Source of the DNA: Bacteroides sp. CAG:144
GTDB lineage: Bacteria; Bacteroidota; Bacteroidia; Bacteroidales; UBA11471
Assembly: GCA_000434215.1 (NCBI GenBank)
Contig: HF999738.1
Span: 11,174 to 47,735, forward strand
Direction of reading: 5' to 3'
Length of the DNA stretch: 36,562 nt
Positions 1 through 7,735 of the stretch are shown here, piece by piece. A program made the translations under genes and the position numbers. Below the pieces are notes generated by a model that had not been told where the DNA came from, did no database searches, and saw only the letters and a list, made by a program, of their open reading frames with translations. How positions within the stretch are numbered: the stretch's first letter is position 1; each line of letters opens with the position of its first letter.

Positions 1-20
1 ACCGGTGCACTCCTTTTGTA

Positions 21-41
21 AGTCGTTCTTAGAGAACGACT
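21..41 (-). terminator. Hairpin at the miaB stop codon
   Basis: A perfect 9-bp inverted repeat (21-29 with 33-41, loop 30-32) overlaps the miaB stop codon at 42-40 on the minus strand. No clear U-tract follows, so it may protect the mRNA 3' end or be a weak terminator. Just beyond it, still on the minus strand, is AAAAGGAG (about 18-11), which looks like a ribosome-binding site for a gene starting outside the window. Confidence 0.35.
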
Positions 42-1371
42 ATTTCACGATTTCACCCAGCAGGGTGGCCGATGAGGCCTCCGTGATACGTACCGATACG
101 AAATCGCCGGCTTTTACACCTTCGACACGGGGGAATACCACCATTTTGTTTTGTTGGGTACGTCCGCACAACTGTTCACGAGAACGGCGGGAGAAACCTT
201 CGACGAGGACTTCGAACGTGTGCCCGATGTCCCGGCGGTTACTTTCGAGAGAGAGTTCGTTTTGTAGGTCGATCATACGTTGCAGGCGTTCTATTTTCAC
301 CTCTTCGGCGATATTGTCGGGTAAATGCCGGGCTGCGTAAGTACCGGGACGTTCGGAATATTTGAAGAGAAACGAACTGTCGAATTCCACTTCGCGCATG
401 AGGGAAAGCGTCTCGGCAAACTCTTCCTCGCTTTCGGAGTGAAATCCGGCAAACAGATCGCTCGAAATGCCGCAATTGGGCAATATGCGGCGTATGGCGG
501 CGATGCGGTCGAGATACCATTCCCGGGTATATTTTCTATTCATCAGGGAAAGAATGCGGTTATTGCCCGATTGTACCGGCAGATGTATGTGACGGCACAA
601 GTTGGGGTATCGGGCTATGGTGTGCAACGTCTCATCGCTCATGTCTTTGGGGTGAGAGGTTGTGAACCGGATACGCATGTCGGGAGCTGCTTCGGCTACG
701 GTGGCCAGCAACGCGGGAAAATCGATGATTCGTCCGTCTTCTTCGACGAAGTGGTAAGAGTTGACATTCTGACCCAACAGGGTTGCCTCTCTGAATCCTT
801 CGCGGCGCAGTTCCTGCAACTCCTGCAATATGCTTTCGGGTTCGCGACTGCGTTCGCGACCGCGTGTATAAGGAACGATGCAGTATGAGCAGAAATTGTT
901 GCACCCCCGCATGATAGAAATAAATCCCGATATGCGGTTGCCTCCTATACGGGTAGGGAGAACCTGCTTGTATGTCTCGGTGGCGGATAATTCCACGTTG
1001 ATTGCTTTTTCTCCATTTTCTACCGATGCGACCAGATGCGGCAGGTCGAGATAAGCGTCGGGGCCTACCACGAGGTCGGCATGATGCTCGTTGAGCAGAG
1101 TTTCCCGCACCCGTTCGGCCATGCAGCCGAGTACACCGACGATAAGACGTCGGTTTTTACGTCGTAGGGAGTTGAAGTATTGCAGGCGGGAAATAACCCG
1201 TTGTTCGGCATTGTCGCGTATCGAGCAGGTGTTTACGAAAATGGCGTCGGCCTCTTCGATATTTTCGCATATCGAGTAATCGGCCATTTTCATGATGGAG
1301 GCGACGACTTCGCTGTCGGCCATATTCATTTGGCAACCGTATGTTTCGATGAAAAGTTTCTTTTCGTTCAT
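40..1371 (-). CDS. miaB: tRNA-2-methylthio-N6-dimethylallyladenosine synthase MiaB
   Basis: A radical-SAM methylthiotransferase that adds the 2-methylthio group to i6A37 in tRNAs reading UNN codons. It acts in the cytoplasm. The 443-residue product has the usual three-part build. The N-terminal UPF0004 domain carries cluster ligands Cys13, Cys49 and Cys83. The radical-SAM motif is CNNFCSYC, with Cys157, Cys161 and Cys164. A C-terminal TRAM region contains GRTQQNKMVVFP. Length is typical and all six cluster cysteines are present, so the enzyme looks intact. The start at 1371 gives the expected MNEKKLFIETYGCQMN opening. It is transcribed away from the operon at 1675-6072. I see no strong promoter in the AT-rich 130 bp upstream. 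MtaB and RimO are the close relatives, but the motif spacing and C-terminus fit MiaB best. Confidence 0.95.
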   Translation of the reverse strand: MNEKKLFIETYGCQMNMADSEVVASIMKMADYSICENIEEADAIFVNTCSIRDNAEQRVISRLQYFNSLRRKNRRLIVGVLGCMAERVRETLLNEHHADLVVGPDAYLDLPHLVASVENGEKAINVELSATETYKQVLPTRIGGNRISGFISIMRGCNNFCSYCIVPYTRGRERSREPESILQELQELRREGFREATLLGQNVNSYHFVEEDGRIIDFPALLATVAEAAPDMRIRFTTSHPKDMSDETLHTIARYPNLCRHIHLPVQSGNNRILSLMNRKYTREWYLDRIAAIRRILPNCGISSDLFAGFHSESEEEFAETLSLMREVEFDSSFLFKYSERPGTYAARHLPDNIAEEVKIERLQRMIDLQNELSLESNRRDIGHTFEVLVEGFSRRSREQLCGRTQQNKMVVFPRVEGVKAGDFVSVRITEASSATLLGEIVK

Positions 1372-1493
1372 GAGGCGTGTTTGTATGTAGAGCTAATTTT
1401 ATGAAAAAACTTTTATTAGGAGTATATTTATGCGTTTTATCTTTCTTTTTAGATTGTTTTGTGCTTGTTTTATGAAAAAATGCACTAAAAAGA

Positions 1494-1522
1494 TTGTTTG
1501 TAAGAGAAATTTATTATCTTTG
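1494..1522 (+). promoter_or_regulatory. Bacteroidales-type promoter with no gene directly after it
   Basis: A -33 element TTG (1494-1496), an 18-bp spacer and a -7 element TATCTTTG (1515-1522) match the Bacteroides TTTG-N19-TAnnTTTG consensus well. Transcription would begin near 1528. The next thing downstream is the terminator at 1573-1606, not a gene, so the promoter appears to drive a short RNA. Confidence 0.6.
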
Positions 1523-1527
1523 CAATA

Positions 1528-1606
1528 ACTTCATATGAAATTTTTTCATAGTTAAGGTTTAGGTTAAATTCGTTTAGGGTGGTTGTGAAACCGCCCTAAA
1601 TTTTTT
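1528..1606 (+). ncRNA. Candidate small RNA or attenuated leader, about 79 nt
   Basis: The span between the promoter at 1494-1522 and the terminator at 1573-1606 would give an RNA of about 79 nt with two hairpins. The first is a perfect 7-bp stem (1534-1540 with 1544-1550, loop TTT). The second is the terminator stem. The coding operon at 1675 has its own promoter candidate (1621-1651), so this looks like an independent unit. A six-codon ORF (1535-1555, MKFFHS) lies inside the first hairpin, so a leader-peptide attenuator is the alternative. It resembles no RNA family I know. Start and end are inferred from the signals. Confidence 0.45.
1573..1606 (+). terminator. Strong intrinsic terminator, 12-bp stem, GTGA loop, T6
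   Basis: The arms 1573-1584 and 1589-1600 pair over 12 bp with one G-U. They close a GNRA-type GTGA loop (1585-1588) and are followed by six Ts (1601-1606). It faces the plus strand. The neighbouring coding genes lie wholly to either side, so it can only end the short transcript from 1494-1522. Confidence 0.8.
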
Positions 1607-1620
1607 GAGTGTACAGGAAT

Positions 1621-1654
1621 TTTGTTTTTCAAGCGACAATGTGTATTTTTACAC
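1621..1654 (+). promoter_or_regulatory. Promoter candidate for the 1675-6072 operon, with palindrome
   Basis: TTTG (1621-1624), a 19-bp spacer and TATTTTTA (1644-1651) match the Bacteroides promoter except for the last base. The -7 region lies inside a perfect inverted repeat, GTGTA-TTTT-TACAC (1641-1654 including the outer bases), that could serve as an operator. It lies 21 bp ahead of the ATG at 1675, so the 5' leader would be short. Confidence 0.5.
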
Positions 1655-1674
1655 GGACAAAAATACAAAAAGCG

Positions 1675-2208
1675 ATGGATAATCTGTGGGTTTACCTGAT
1701 ACTTATTTTCGGCTATGTCGGTTATTCTTTGGTAAAGAGTGCCCGTAAGCAGCGTGAAGGCGACGGAGAAGAATCCGAAGAGGAACGTTTTTTCTCTGAG
1801 GAACAAGATCTGCGCCGGAATCTCAATGATGTTTTGAAAAGCCGACCGGGGACGATTCCTGCATCTGTTTATGACAGGGGTGCGGCCACCGGTGTATCCC
1901 GGGAGAAAGGATTGAAAAAGGTTCCCGGAGGATTTTCCCGACCTTTTTTGTCGACGGAGTTGGAGGGTGCGGCGAAACCTGCTATCGCGGCGCGGGAATC
2001 TTTTCTGCGCAAAGTAGAGGGCGAAATGCCCGAAGTAGCTTCTATGCGCCGTATCGATGATGCTATCGGCGATCTTCCGGAGAAAGAGTGTGAAAATACT
2101 CCGGCTTTTTCTTCTGCCGTCGGTATGGGTAAATCCCGACCGTTTACTTCGACCGAGGAGTTACGGCGGGCTGTTATCGCTTCGGAAATATTGAATCGGA
2201 AATATTAG
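1675..2208 (+). CDS. Membrane-anchored hypothetical protein
   Basis: A 177-residue protein of unknown function. The ATG at 1675 is preferred over an in-frame GTG at 1609, because the extra residues run back into the terminator and because starting at MDNLWVYLILIFGYVGYSL puts a hydrophobic helix right at the N-terminus. A basic stretch (KSARKQ) follows, then an acidic, poorly structured region (GDGEESEEE). The rest is mostly low-complexity and charged. The C-terminus (ELRRAVIASEILNRKY) is the most protein-like part, and I recall similar endings in hypothetical proteins of other Bacteroidales. The build suggests a bitopic protein with a long cytoplasmic tail ending in a short binding motif. It is first in an operon, 18 bp before the CoA-transferase gene. 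I assign no function. Confidence 0.75.
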   Translation: MDNLWVYLILIFGYVGYSLVKSARKQREGDGEESEEERFFSEEQDLRRNLNDVLKSRPGTIPASVYDRGAATGVSREKGLKKVPGGFSRPFLSTELEGAAKPAIAARESFLRKVEGEMPEVASMRRIDDAIGDLPEKECENTPAFSSAVGMGKSRPFTSTEELRRAVIASEILNRKY

Positions 2209-2226
2209 AATAGAAAAAATACGAAT

Positions 2227-3720
2227 ATGAGTTTTAAAGTTATTTCGGCCGAAGAAGCCGCGTTGCACATTCATGATGACGATAATGTAGGATTCGGCGG
2301 ATTTACGGCTGCCGGAACTCCCAAAGTAGTCCCGCAGGCAATCGCCCGCAGGGCCGAAGAAGAGCACGCAGCCGGCCGTCCTTTCCGTATCGGCGTTTTT
2401 ACCGGAGCCTCGACCAGCGACCGTCTCGATGGCGCTTTGTCCCGTGCTAAGGCGATAAAGTTCCGTACCCCTTATCAATCGTGTCCCGATTCCCGTGCGG
2501 CTATCAATGCCGGCGAGATTACCTATTGCGATGTGCATCTCTCGGAATTGGCGCAAATGTTGCGTTACGGTTTTCTGGGAAAAATCGACGTCGCCGTTAT
2601 CGAAGCGACATCGGTAACCGATGACGGGAAAATCGTATTGGGTCCCGGTGTGGGAATCGCTCCAACCGTATGTCAGTTGGCACGAAAAATCATCATAGAA
2701 GTAAATGCGCATAATCCCAAAGAGTTGGCGGGATTCCATGATATTTATCAGCCGGCCGATCCTCCGCATCGTCGGGAGATACCCATTTATCGTCCATCCG
2801 ACCGTATAGGAGTTCCCTATATTCAGGTCGACCCGGCTAAAATTGTAGGAATTGTAGAAACCAATTTCCCTGATGGAGTGAAAGAGTTTGCCCCCAGCGA
2901 TGAAGTAACGATGAACATAGGACGCAATGTGAGCGACTTTCTTACGTCGCAACTCAAAGCCGGTCTTATTCCGTCTGAATTCCTCCCTATACAGTCAGGG
3001 GTAGGAAACATCGCCAACGCCGTGTTGGGTTTCTTGGGCAGCAATCCCGATATTCCTCCGTTCCAAATGTATACCGAGGTGATACAGGACTCGGTCATCG
3101 GACTTTTGAGGGAAGGTCGTTGTACTTTCGCCAGCGGTTGTTCGTTGACGGTAAGCGATAAAATGATGCAGGAAGTGTATAGCGACCTCGACTTTTTCCG
3201 GGATAAAGTCGTGTTGCGCCCCGGCGAGATAAGCAATCACCCCGAGTTGGTACGCCGTATGGGGCTTATCACGATCAATACGGCACTGGAAGCCGATATT
3301 TTCGGAAATGTGAACAGTACGCATGTAACGGGTACGAAGATGATGAATGGTATCGGCGGTTCGGCCGATTTCACTCGTAACGGATATATTTCGATATTCA
3401 CATGTCCTTCGGTGGCAAAAGGAGGGAAAATCAGCGCTATCGTCCCGATGGTTTCGCATCTCGATCACAGTGAACATTCTGTCAATGTCATTGTTACCGA
3501 GTACGGTGTCGCCGATTTGCGAGGGAAAGATCCCCGTCAGCGTGCCGAGCTTATCATCGAGAATTGCGCACACCCCATGTACCGTCCTCTTTTGCGTGAA
3601 TATCTCTCTTTGGGAGGAAAAGGCCATACTCCGCATTTCCTGAGGGCGGCTTATGCTTTCCATGAAGAGTTTTTGCGGTCGGGCGATATGGCGCAGACAT
3701 CGTTTGCTGCATATAAATAG
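2227..3720 (+). CDS. Acetyl-CoA hydrolase/transferase (succinyl-CoA:acetate CoA-transferase type)
   Basis: A 497-residue class I CoA-transferase of the Cat1/AarC family. These enzymes move CoA between acetate, succinate and related acids in the cytoplasm. In fermenting Bacteroidales this links acetate and succinate production. The family's catalytic glutamate is visible as Glu284 in MYTEVIQDS, matching the Glu that carries the CoA thioester in AarC. The glycine-rich GVGNIANAVLG segment just before it fits the CoA-binding part. The early GFGGFTAAGTPK and the late TEYGVADLRGKDPRQRA motifs are also family hallmarks. Length is normal and nothing is missing. Hydrolase and transferase members cannot be told apart reliably by reading. 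It is the second gene of the operon, 18 bp after the hypothetical gene and 12 bp before tcdA. Confidence 0.92.
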   Translation: MSFKVISAEEAALHIHDDDNVGFGGFTAAGTPKVVPQAIARRAEEEHAAGRPFRIGVFTGASTSDRLDGALSRAKAIKFRTPYQSCPDSRAAINAGEITYCDVHLSELAQMLRYGFLGKIDVAVIEATSVTDDGKIVLGPGVGIAPTVCQLARKIIIEVNAHNPKELAGFHDIYQPADPPHRREIPIYRPSDRIGVPYIQVDPAKIVGIVETNFPDGVKEFAPSDEVTMNIGRNVSDFLTSQLKAGLIPSEFLPIQSGVGNIANAVLGFLGSNPDIPPFQMYTEVIQDSVIGLLREGRCTFASGCSLTVSDKMMQEVYSDLDFFRDKVVLRPGEISNHPELVRRMGLITINTALEADIFGNVNSTHVTGTKMMNGIGGSADFTRNGYISIFTCPSVAKGGKISAIVPMVSHLDHSEHSVNVIVTEYGVADLRGKDPRQRAELIIENCAHPMYRPLLREYLSLGGKGHTPHFLRAAYAFHEEFLRSGDMAQTSFAAYK

Positions 3721-3732
3721 TTTCGTCGGCCG

Positions 3733-4449
3733 ATGGAGGAGTGGTTGTCCCGGACGTCCCTGCTTGTAGGGGAAGAGTCGCTTGCCCGTTTGCAAAAGGC
3801 ACATGTTCTTGTCGTGGGTGTCGGTGGTGTGGGTGCCTATGCCGCCGAGATGATTGTCAGGGCGGGTGTGGGAGAAATCACCTTGCTCGATGCCGATACG
3901 GTCGAAGAGTCGAACCTCAACCGTCAGTTGGTCGCACTTCATTCGTCGTTATTCCGTGCGAAGGTCGATGTTCTTGGGGAGCGGTTGCTCGACATAAATC
4001 CCTGCCTGAAACTGCATACTTGTTGCCGTTACCTCGAAGCCGGAGATGTAGAGGCGTTGCTCGATACGCCCTATGACTTCGTCGTCGATGCCATCGATAC
4101 GTTAGCGCCCAAGACGGCTTTGCTCGTCGCGTGCGTACGTCGTAAAATGCGGGTCATCTCCTCGATGGGAGCCGGTGCGCGTCTCGACCCTGCCGCCGTG
4201 GCGTATGCCGATATTGCCGACACGTATCATTGCGGCCTTGCCCGAGAGGTGCGGCGCCGGTTGCGTGCAGTGGGTATTCGTCGCGGTGTGAGGGTCGTGT
4301 TTTCTACGGAGCAGCCTGTTGTTTCGGCCGTGCATTCGGTCGAGGGCGAGAGAAACAAACGTTCGGTCGTGGGGACGGTATCGTATCTGCCGGCAGTTTT
4401 CGGTTGTTACTTGGCCGCCTATGTGGTACGTAAATTGTCGGAAAAATGA
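3733..4449 (+). CDS. tcdA: tRNA threonylcarbamoyladenosine dehydratase TcdA (ThiF/E1-like)
   Basis: A 238-residue member of the E1-like ThiF superfamily. It is called TcdA (CsdL), which uses ATP to cyclise t6A37 of tRNA to ct6A. The nucleotide-binding loop GVGGVG lies at residues 29-34. It is followed by [15 protein letters not shown], holding the acidic ribose-binding residue and the Asn-Arg-Gln motif (to residue 65). The [15 protein letters not shown] segment and the late [19 protein letters not shown] region match TcdA rather than ThiF or MoeB, and the zinc-binding CxxC pairs of those relatives are missing. Its stop overlaps the next ATG by four bases, so it is translationally coupled to the ABC ATPase. 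The functional link between the two is not obvious. Confidence 0.9.
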   Translation: MEEWLSRTSLLVGEESLARLQKAHVLVVGVGGVGAYAAEMIVRAGVGEITLLDADTVEESNLNRQLVALHSSLFRAKVDVLGERLLDINPCLKLHTCCRYLEAGDVEALLDTPYDFVVDAIDTLAPKTALLVACVRRKMRVISSMGAGARLDPAAVAYADIADTYHCGLAREVRRRLRAVGIRRGVRVVFSTEQPVVSAVHSVEGERNKRSVVGTVSYLPAVFGCYLAAYVVRKLSEK

Positions 4450-5114
4450 TAGAGATCAAAAATATACATAAGAGTTTCGGGCATCTCGAAGTTCTGAAAG
4501 GCATAGATGCCACTGTCGACCGGGGAGAAATCGTTTCGGTCGTCGGGGCCAGCGGTGCCGGAAAGACCACTTTGCTGCAAATTGTGGGAACACTCGAAAA
4601 ACCCGATACCGGACAGATTCTTATCGACGGCTGTCCCGTATTTGATTTGCGGGAAAAAGAGTTGTCGGCCTTTCGTAACCGGCATATCGGTTTTGTGTTC
4701 CAGTTCCATCAGTTGTTGCCCGAATTTACAGCGCTTGAAAATGTCATGCTTCCTGCTCTGATTGCCCGGACGAACCGGGCCGAAGCTCGTCGCCAAGCTG
4801 CCGGATTGCTCGATTTTTTAGGACTGAGCGATCGTCTTTCCCATAAACCGGCACAACTTTCCGGGGGAGAAAAGCAGCGTGTTGCCGTGGCCCGGGCGCT
4901 TGTGAACCGACCCGATGTCGTGTTGGCCGACGAACCGTCGGGAAGTCTCGATTCGCAGAATAAGACCGAATTGCACAATCTTTTTTTCGATTTGCGAAAA
5001 GAATTCGGCCATACGTTTGTTATCGTTACCCACGATGAGGCATTGGCTCGTCTTTCCGATCGCATGATCGAGTTGTGCGACGGACGTATTACGGCACAGC
5101 TCAAAAGCAAATAG
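4446..5114 (+). CDS. lolD: ABC transporter ATP-binding protein, LolD type
   Basis: A 222-residue ATPase subunit of the LolD/MacB group, which powers lipoprotein release from the inner membrane. Walker A is GASGAGKT (34-41). The Q-loop lies in [22 protein letters not shown], whose FQFHxLLPEFTAxEN wording is typical of LolD. The signature is LSGGEKQ (138-144), Walker B is VVLADEP (157-163), and the switch histidine is His196 in VTHDEA. All catalytic parts are present. The gene overlaps tcdA by four bases. No LolC/LolE permease is in the window, so partners must be encoded elsewhere, as is common in Bacteroidota. Another small MacB-like exporter ATPase is possible. The next gene encodes a lipoprotein. 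Confidence 0.87.
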   Translation: MIEIKNIHKSFGHLEVLKGIDATVDRGEIVSVVGASGAGKTTLLQIVGTLEKPDTGQILIDGCPVFDLREKELSAFRNRHIGFVFQFHQLLPEFTALENVMLPALIARTNRAEARRQAAGLLDFLGLSDRLSHKPAQLSGGEKQRVAVARALVNRPDVVLADEPSGSLDSQNKTELHNLFFDLRKEFGHTFVIVTHDEALARLSDRMIELCDGRITAQLKSK

Positions 5115-5119
5115 GCGTG

Positions 5120-5764
5120 ATGAAGCATGTATTGGGCGTTGCAGGGTATATCTTTTTTCTCTTTTTGATGTCGGCTTGCGGTCAAGAGGAAGAAGAAATA
5201 AATCTTACCGATTTCCGTTACGACATAGTTACTTGTCGACACGACGGGGTCGACTTGGTATTCTTGCGCGACGATACCACATTGCTTTATCCGCAAAGTG
5301 CTGTTTCGTCCGACCTTTTGCCTGTCGACCAACGGGCACTTATCGGTTATTCACCGCTCGGGAAAATCGTCGACCGGCAATTGAGTATTGTGTTGCAAAC
5401 CTCTATCAAACCCGTAATGACGGGAGATATTCTATCCTTGTCTCCGGGCGGCGCGCAAGAGTTGGCCGATGACCCGCTTTATCTGACCTCGGTGTGGTGT
5501 AGCGGCGGTTATGTGAATCTGCGATATAAGATCGAGTATCATGATGTTTCCCACATGTTGACGATGATTGCTGTTTTCCCGCAAAACAGTGCCGATACGC
5601 TCGATTTGCAATTGAGGCACGATACGCGCGGTGATGCTCCCGGTTATTACGTGTCGGGGTATGCATCTTTCCGGTTGCCCCGACCGTTGCCTCCTGTCGT
5701 GAGAGTCGGTATCAATACGTCTAATCTTGGAGGTCGGAGACAATTTGTATTTACAGAAAAATAA
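5120..5764 (+). CDS. NigD-like lipoprotein
   Basis: A 214-residue predicted lipoprotein of the NigD-like family, which is common in Bacteroidales and of unknown function. The ATG at 5120 is chosen over an upstream in-frame start inside lolD. From there the protein opens with Lys and a hydrophobic stretch ending in the lipobox LMSAC, with lipidated Cys at residue 16. An acidic stretch (GQEEEE) follows, which in Bacteroidota often marks lipoproteins sent to the cell surface. The rest reads as two beta-rich parts, with the family-like ALIGYSPLG, YVNLRYKIEYHD and LRHDTRGDAPGYYVSGYASFRLP segments. It starts 5 bp after lolD and ends 11 bp before the DUF3467 gene. Family assignment rests on overall pattern. 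Confidence 0.78.
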   Translation: MKHVLGVAGYIFFLFLMSACGQEEEEINLTDFRYDIVTCRHDGVDLVFLRDDTTLLYPQSAVSSDLLPVDQRALIGYSPLGKIVDRQLSIVLQTSIKPVMTGDILSLSPGGAQELADDPLYLTSVWCSGGYVNLRYKIEYHDVSHMLTMIAVFPQNSADTLDLQLRHDTRGDAPGYYVSGYASFRLPRPLPPVVRVGINTSNLGGRRQFVFTEK

Positions 5765-5775
5765 ATCATAATATC

Positions 5776-6072
5776 ATGGAAAAAAAAGAATTACAAATAG
5801 AGCTTACTCCCGAAGTAGCCGAAGGTATTTATGCCAATCTGGCGGTCATAAGCCACTCTTCATCGGAATTCGTGGCCGATTTTATACGGATTCTTCCCGG
5901 TATGCCCAAAGCGCAAGTGAAGTCGCGTATCGTATTGACTCCCGAACATGCCAAACGCTTGCTCTTTGCTCTTGAAGAGAATGTTGTAAAGTATGAGAAA
6001 CAGTTCGGCAAAATCAATATCGGAGAAGGGGCTCCCATGTCGCCCTTTATCGTTCCCGGCGGTGAAGCGTGA
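5776..6072 (+). CDS. DUF3467 domain-containing protein
   Basis: A 98-residue cytoplasmic protein matching DUF3467. The opening ELTPEVAEGIYANLAVISHSSSEFVADF, read in two halves, is the family's characteristic stretch: a beta strand carrying Tyr-Ala-Asn and then the SSSEFVADF turn. It continues into RILPGMPKAQVKSRIVLTPEHAKRLL and a C-terminal helix with EKQFGKI. No enzyme motifs, membrane segments or signal peptide are visible. The molecular role of the family is unknown. It is the last gene of the operon that starts at 1675, 11 bp after the NigD-like gene. A weak terminator and the cysS promoter follow. Confidence 0.88.
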   Translation: MEKKELQIELTPEVAEGIYANLAVISHSSSEFVADFIRILPGMPKAQVKSRIVLTPEHAKRLLFALEENVVKYEKQFGKINIGEGAPMSPFIVPGGEA

Positions 6073-6084
6073 TTTTGGGAATAG

Positions 6085-6120
6085 TCGGGAAACCGTTATG
6101 GAGAGTGTGTCCCGATTTTT
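6085..6120 (+). terminator. Possible intrinsic terminator after the DUF3467 gene
   Basis: TCGGGA (6085-6090) pairs with TCCCGA (6110-6115), and five Ts follow (6116-6120). The 19-nt loop is long and the stem is only 6 bp, so this is weaker than the others here. It sits where the 1675-6072 operon should end, just ahead of the cysS promoter. Confidence 0.45.
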
Positions 6121-6130
6121 CCTGGCGTAC

Positions 6131-6161
6131 TTTGTTTCTTTATAAGGAATTACTACATTTG
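6131..6161 (+). promoter_or_regulatory. cysS promoter, full Bacteroides consensus
   Basis: TTTG (6131-6134), exactly 19 bp, then TACATTTG (6154-6161) is a full match to the Bacteroides primary-sigma promoter. Transcription would start about 6168, leaving a leader of roughly 14 nt before the cysS ATG at 6182. Confidence 0.8.
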
Positions 6162-6181
6162 TATTTCCAAAATATAAAATT

Positions 6182-7657
6182 ATGGAACAAAAACTTTTCA
6201 TTTATAATACACTGGATCGGCGTAAAGAGGAATTCGTACCTATCAATCCTCCCTATGCGGGAATGTATGTGTGCGGTCCTACGGTATATGGCGATGCCCA
6301 TTTGGGTCATGCCCGCCCGGCCATTACATTTGATTTGCTTTTCCGTTACCTGAAACACATCGGTTATAAGGTACGCTATGTGCGCAATATCACCGATGTG
6401 GGACATCTCGAAAACGATGCCGATGAGGGAGAGGATAAGATCGCGAAAAAAGCCCGTCTCGAACAACTCGAACCGATGGAGGTGGTACAGTTTTATCTCA
6501 ACCGCTACCACAAAGCGATGGAGGCGCTCAATGTGTTGCCTCCCAGTATCGAGCCGCATGCTTCGGGGCATATCATCGAACAAATCGAGTATATAAAAAA
6601 GATTCTCGAACACGGCTATGCCTATGTGAGCGAAGGGTCGGTTTACTTTGATGTGGAGAAGTACAACAAAGATCATCACTACGGAAAACTTTCGGGTCGT
6701 AATATCGAAGAATTGTTGGGTACGACTCGTGCGCTCGATGGTCAGTCCGAGAAACGGAATACGTTCGACTTTGCATTGTGGAAAAAAGCGTCGCCCGAGC
6801 ATATCATGCGTTGGCCTTCGCCGTGGAGCGACGGTTTTCCCGGTTGGCATCTCGAATGTTCCACGATGGGAACCAAATATCTGGGTGAGACTTTTGATAT
6901 ACATGGCGGGGGAATGGATTTGCTTTTCCCGCATCATGAGTGCGAAATCGCCCAGTCGGTAGCCGCTCAGGGTCATGAGTCGGTGCATTATTGGATGCAC
7001 AACAACATGATTACCATCAATGGGCAGAAAATGGGTAAATCGTTGGGCAATTTCATAACGCTCGAACAGTTCTTTACCGGCGATCACCCGTTGCTTACGC
7101 AGGCATATTCGCCCATGACGATACGTTTCTTTATTTTGCAGGCGCAGTATCGCAGTACGCTCGACTTTGGCAATGATGCGCTTCAAGCTGCCGAGAAAGC
7201 GTGGCAAAGGCTGGCTGAGGGTTGGCGCAATCTTTCCAAAATCGAGCCGTCCGCCGAGACGACCGTCGAGGTGAAAGGTCTCCGGGAGAAGTGCTACGAG
7301 GCAATGAACGACGATCTCAATACGCCGATTGTCATATCCCACCTTTTCGACGGAGTGCGCGCCATCAATACGATTTTGTCGGGAAATGCGACGATTACAG
7401 CAGCAGACCTTGACGATTTGCGCGATACTTTCTCGACGTTCTTGTTCGATATTCTCGGCCTGCGTCTCGATGAGGCCGAAGCCGGCGGGGCAGCTCTCGA
7501 ACCTTTTGAAAAAGCCGTTGATTTGTTGCTTGATGTCCGCCGGGACGCCAAAGGCAAAAAAGACTGGGCGACCTCTGATTTTATCCGCGACAGACTCGGT
7601 GAGATAGGTTTTGAAATAAAAGATACCAAAGAAGGTACTGAGTGGAAATTGAAATAA
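6182..7657 (+). CDS. cysS: Cysteinyl-tRNA synthetase
   Basis: A 491-residue class I aminoacyl-tRNA synthetase that charges tRNA-Cys in the cytoplasm. The zinc-site Cys31 in YVCGPTVYG is followed by the HIGH-type HLGH motif (40-43). The other zinc ligands are visible in the WHLECS and FPHHECE segments. The KMSKS loop appears as KMGKS (283-287), inside the usual [12 protein letters not shown]. The C-terminal part forms the tRNA-binding DALR-like domain, ending in the conserved [19 protein letters not shown]. Length and motifs are normal. It has its own consensus promoter at 6131-6161 and is followed by a strong terminator at 7677-7720, so it seems to be a single-gene unit. Confidence 0.97.
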   Translation: MEQKLFIYNTLDRRKEEFVPINPPYAGMYVCGPTVYGDAHLGHARPAITFDLLFRYLKHIGYKVRYVRNITDVGHLENDADEGEDKIAKKARLEQLEPMEVVQFYLNRYHKAMEALNVLPPSIEPHASGHIIEQIEYIKKILEHGYAYVSEGSVYFDVEKYNKDHHYGKLSGRNIEELLGTTRALDGQSEKRNTFDFALWKKASPEHIMRWPSPWSDGFPGWHLECSTMGTKYLGETFDIHGGGMDLLFPHHECEIAQSVAAQGHESVHYWMHNNMITINGQKMGKSLGNFITLEQFFTGDHPLLTQAYSPMTIRFFILQAQYRSTLDFGNDALQAAEKAWQRLAEGWRNLSKIEPSAETTVEVKGLREKCYEAMNDDLNTPIVISHLFDGVRAINTILSGNATITAADLDDLRDTFSTFLFDILGLRLDEAEAGGAALEPFEKAVDLLLDVRRDAKGKKDWATSDFIRDRLGEIGFEIKDTKEGTEWKLK

Positions 7658-7676
7658 TCGTTTTTTTAATCTGAGG

Positions 7677-7720
7677 AAACCGGCCGTTACGGGGAGATTC
7701 GATTCCCGAAGGCCGGTTTT
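7677..7720 (+). terminator. cysS intrinsic terminator
   Basis: AAACCGGCC (7677-7685) pairs perfectly with GGCCGGTTT (7711-7719), and a T-rich stretch follows. A small inner hairpin (GGGGA with TCCCG) sits inside the loop. Confidence 0.75.
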
Positions 7721-7735
7721 GTTTATTCTTTTGAT

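Noticed and set aside
1401..1475. 24-codon hydrophobic ORF (MKKLLLGVYLCVLSFF...)
   Set aside because: It lies in AT-rich spacer with no promoter or ribosome-binding site, and such ORFs are expected by chance there.
1535..1555. Six-codon leader ORF (MKFFHS) inside the candidate small RNA
   Set aside because: Too short to judge, and no codon run fits the downstream genes, so I note it only as an alternative attenuator model.
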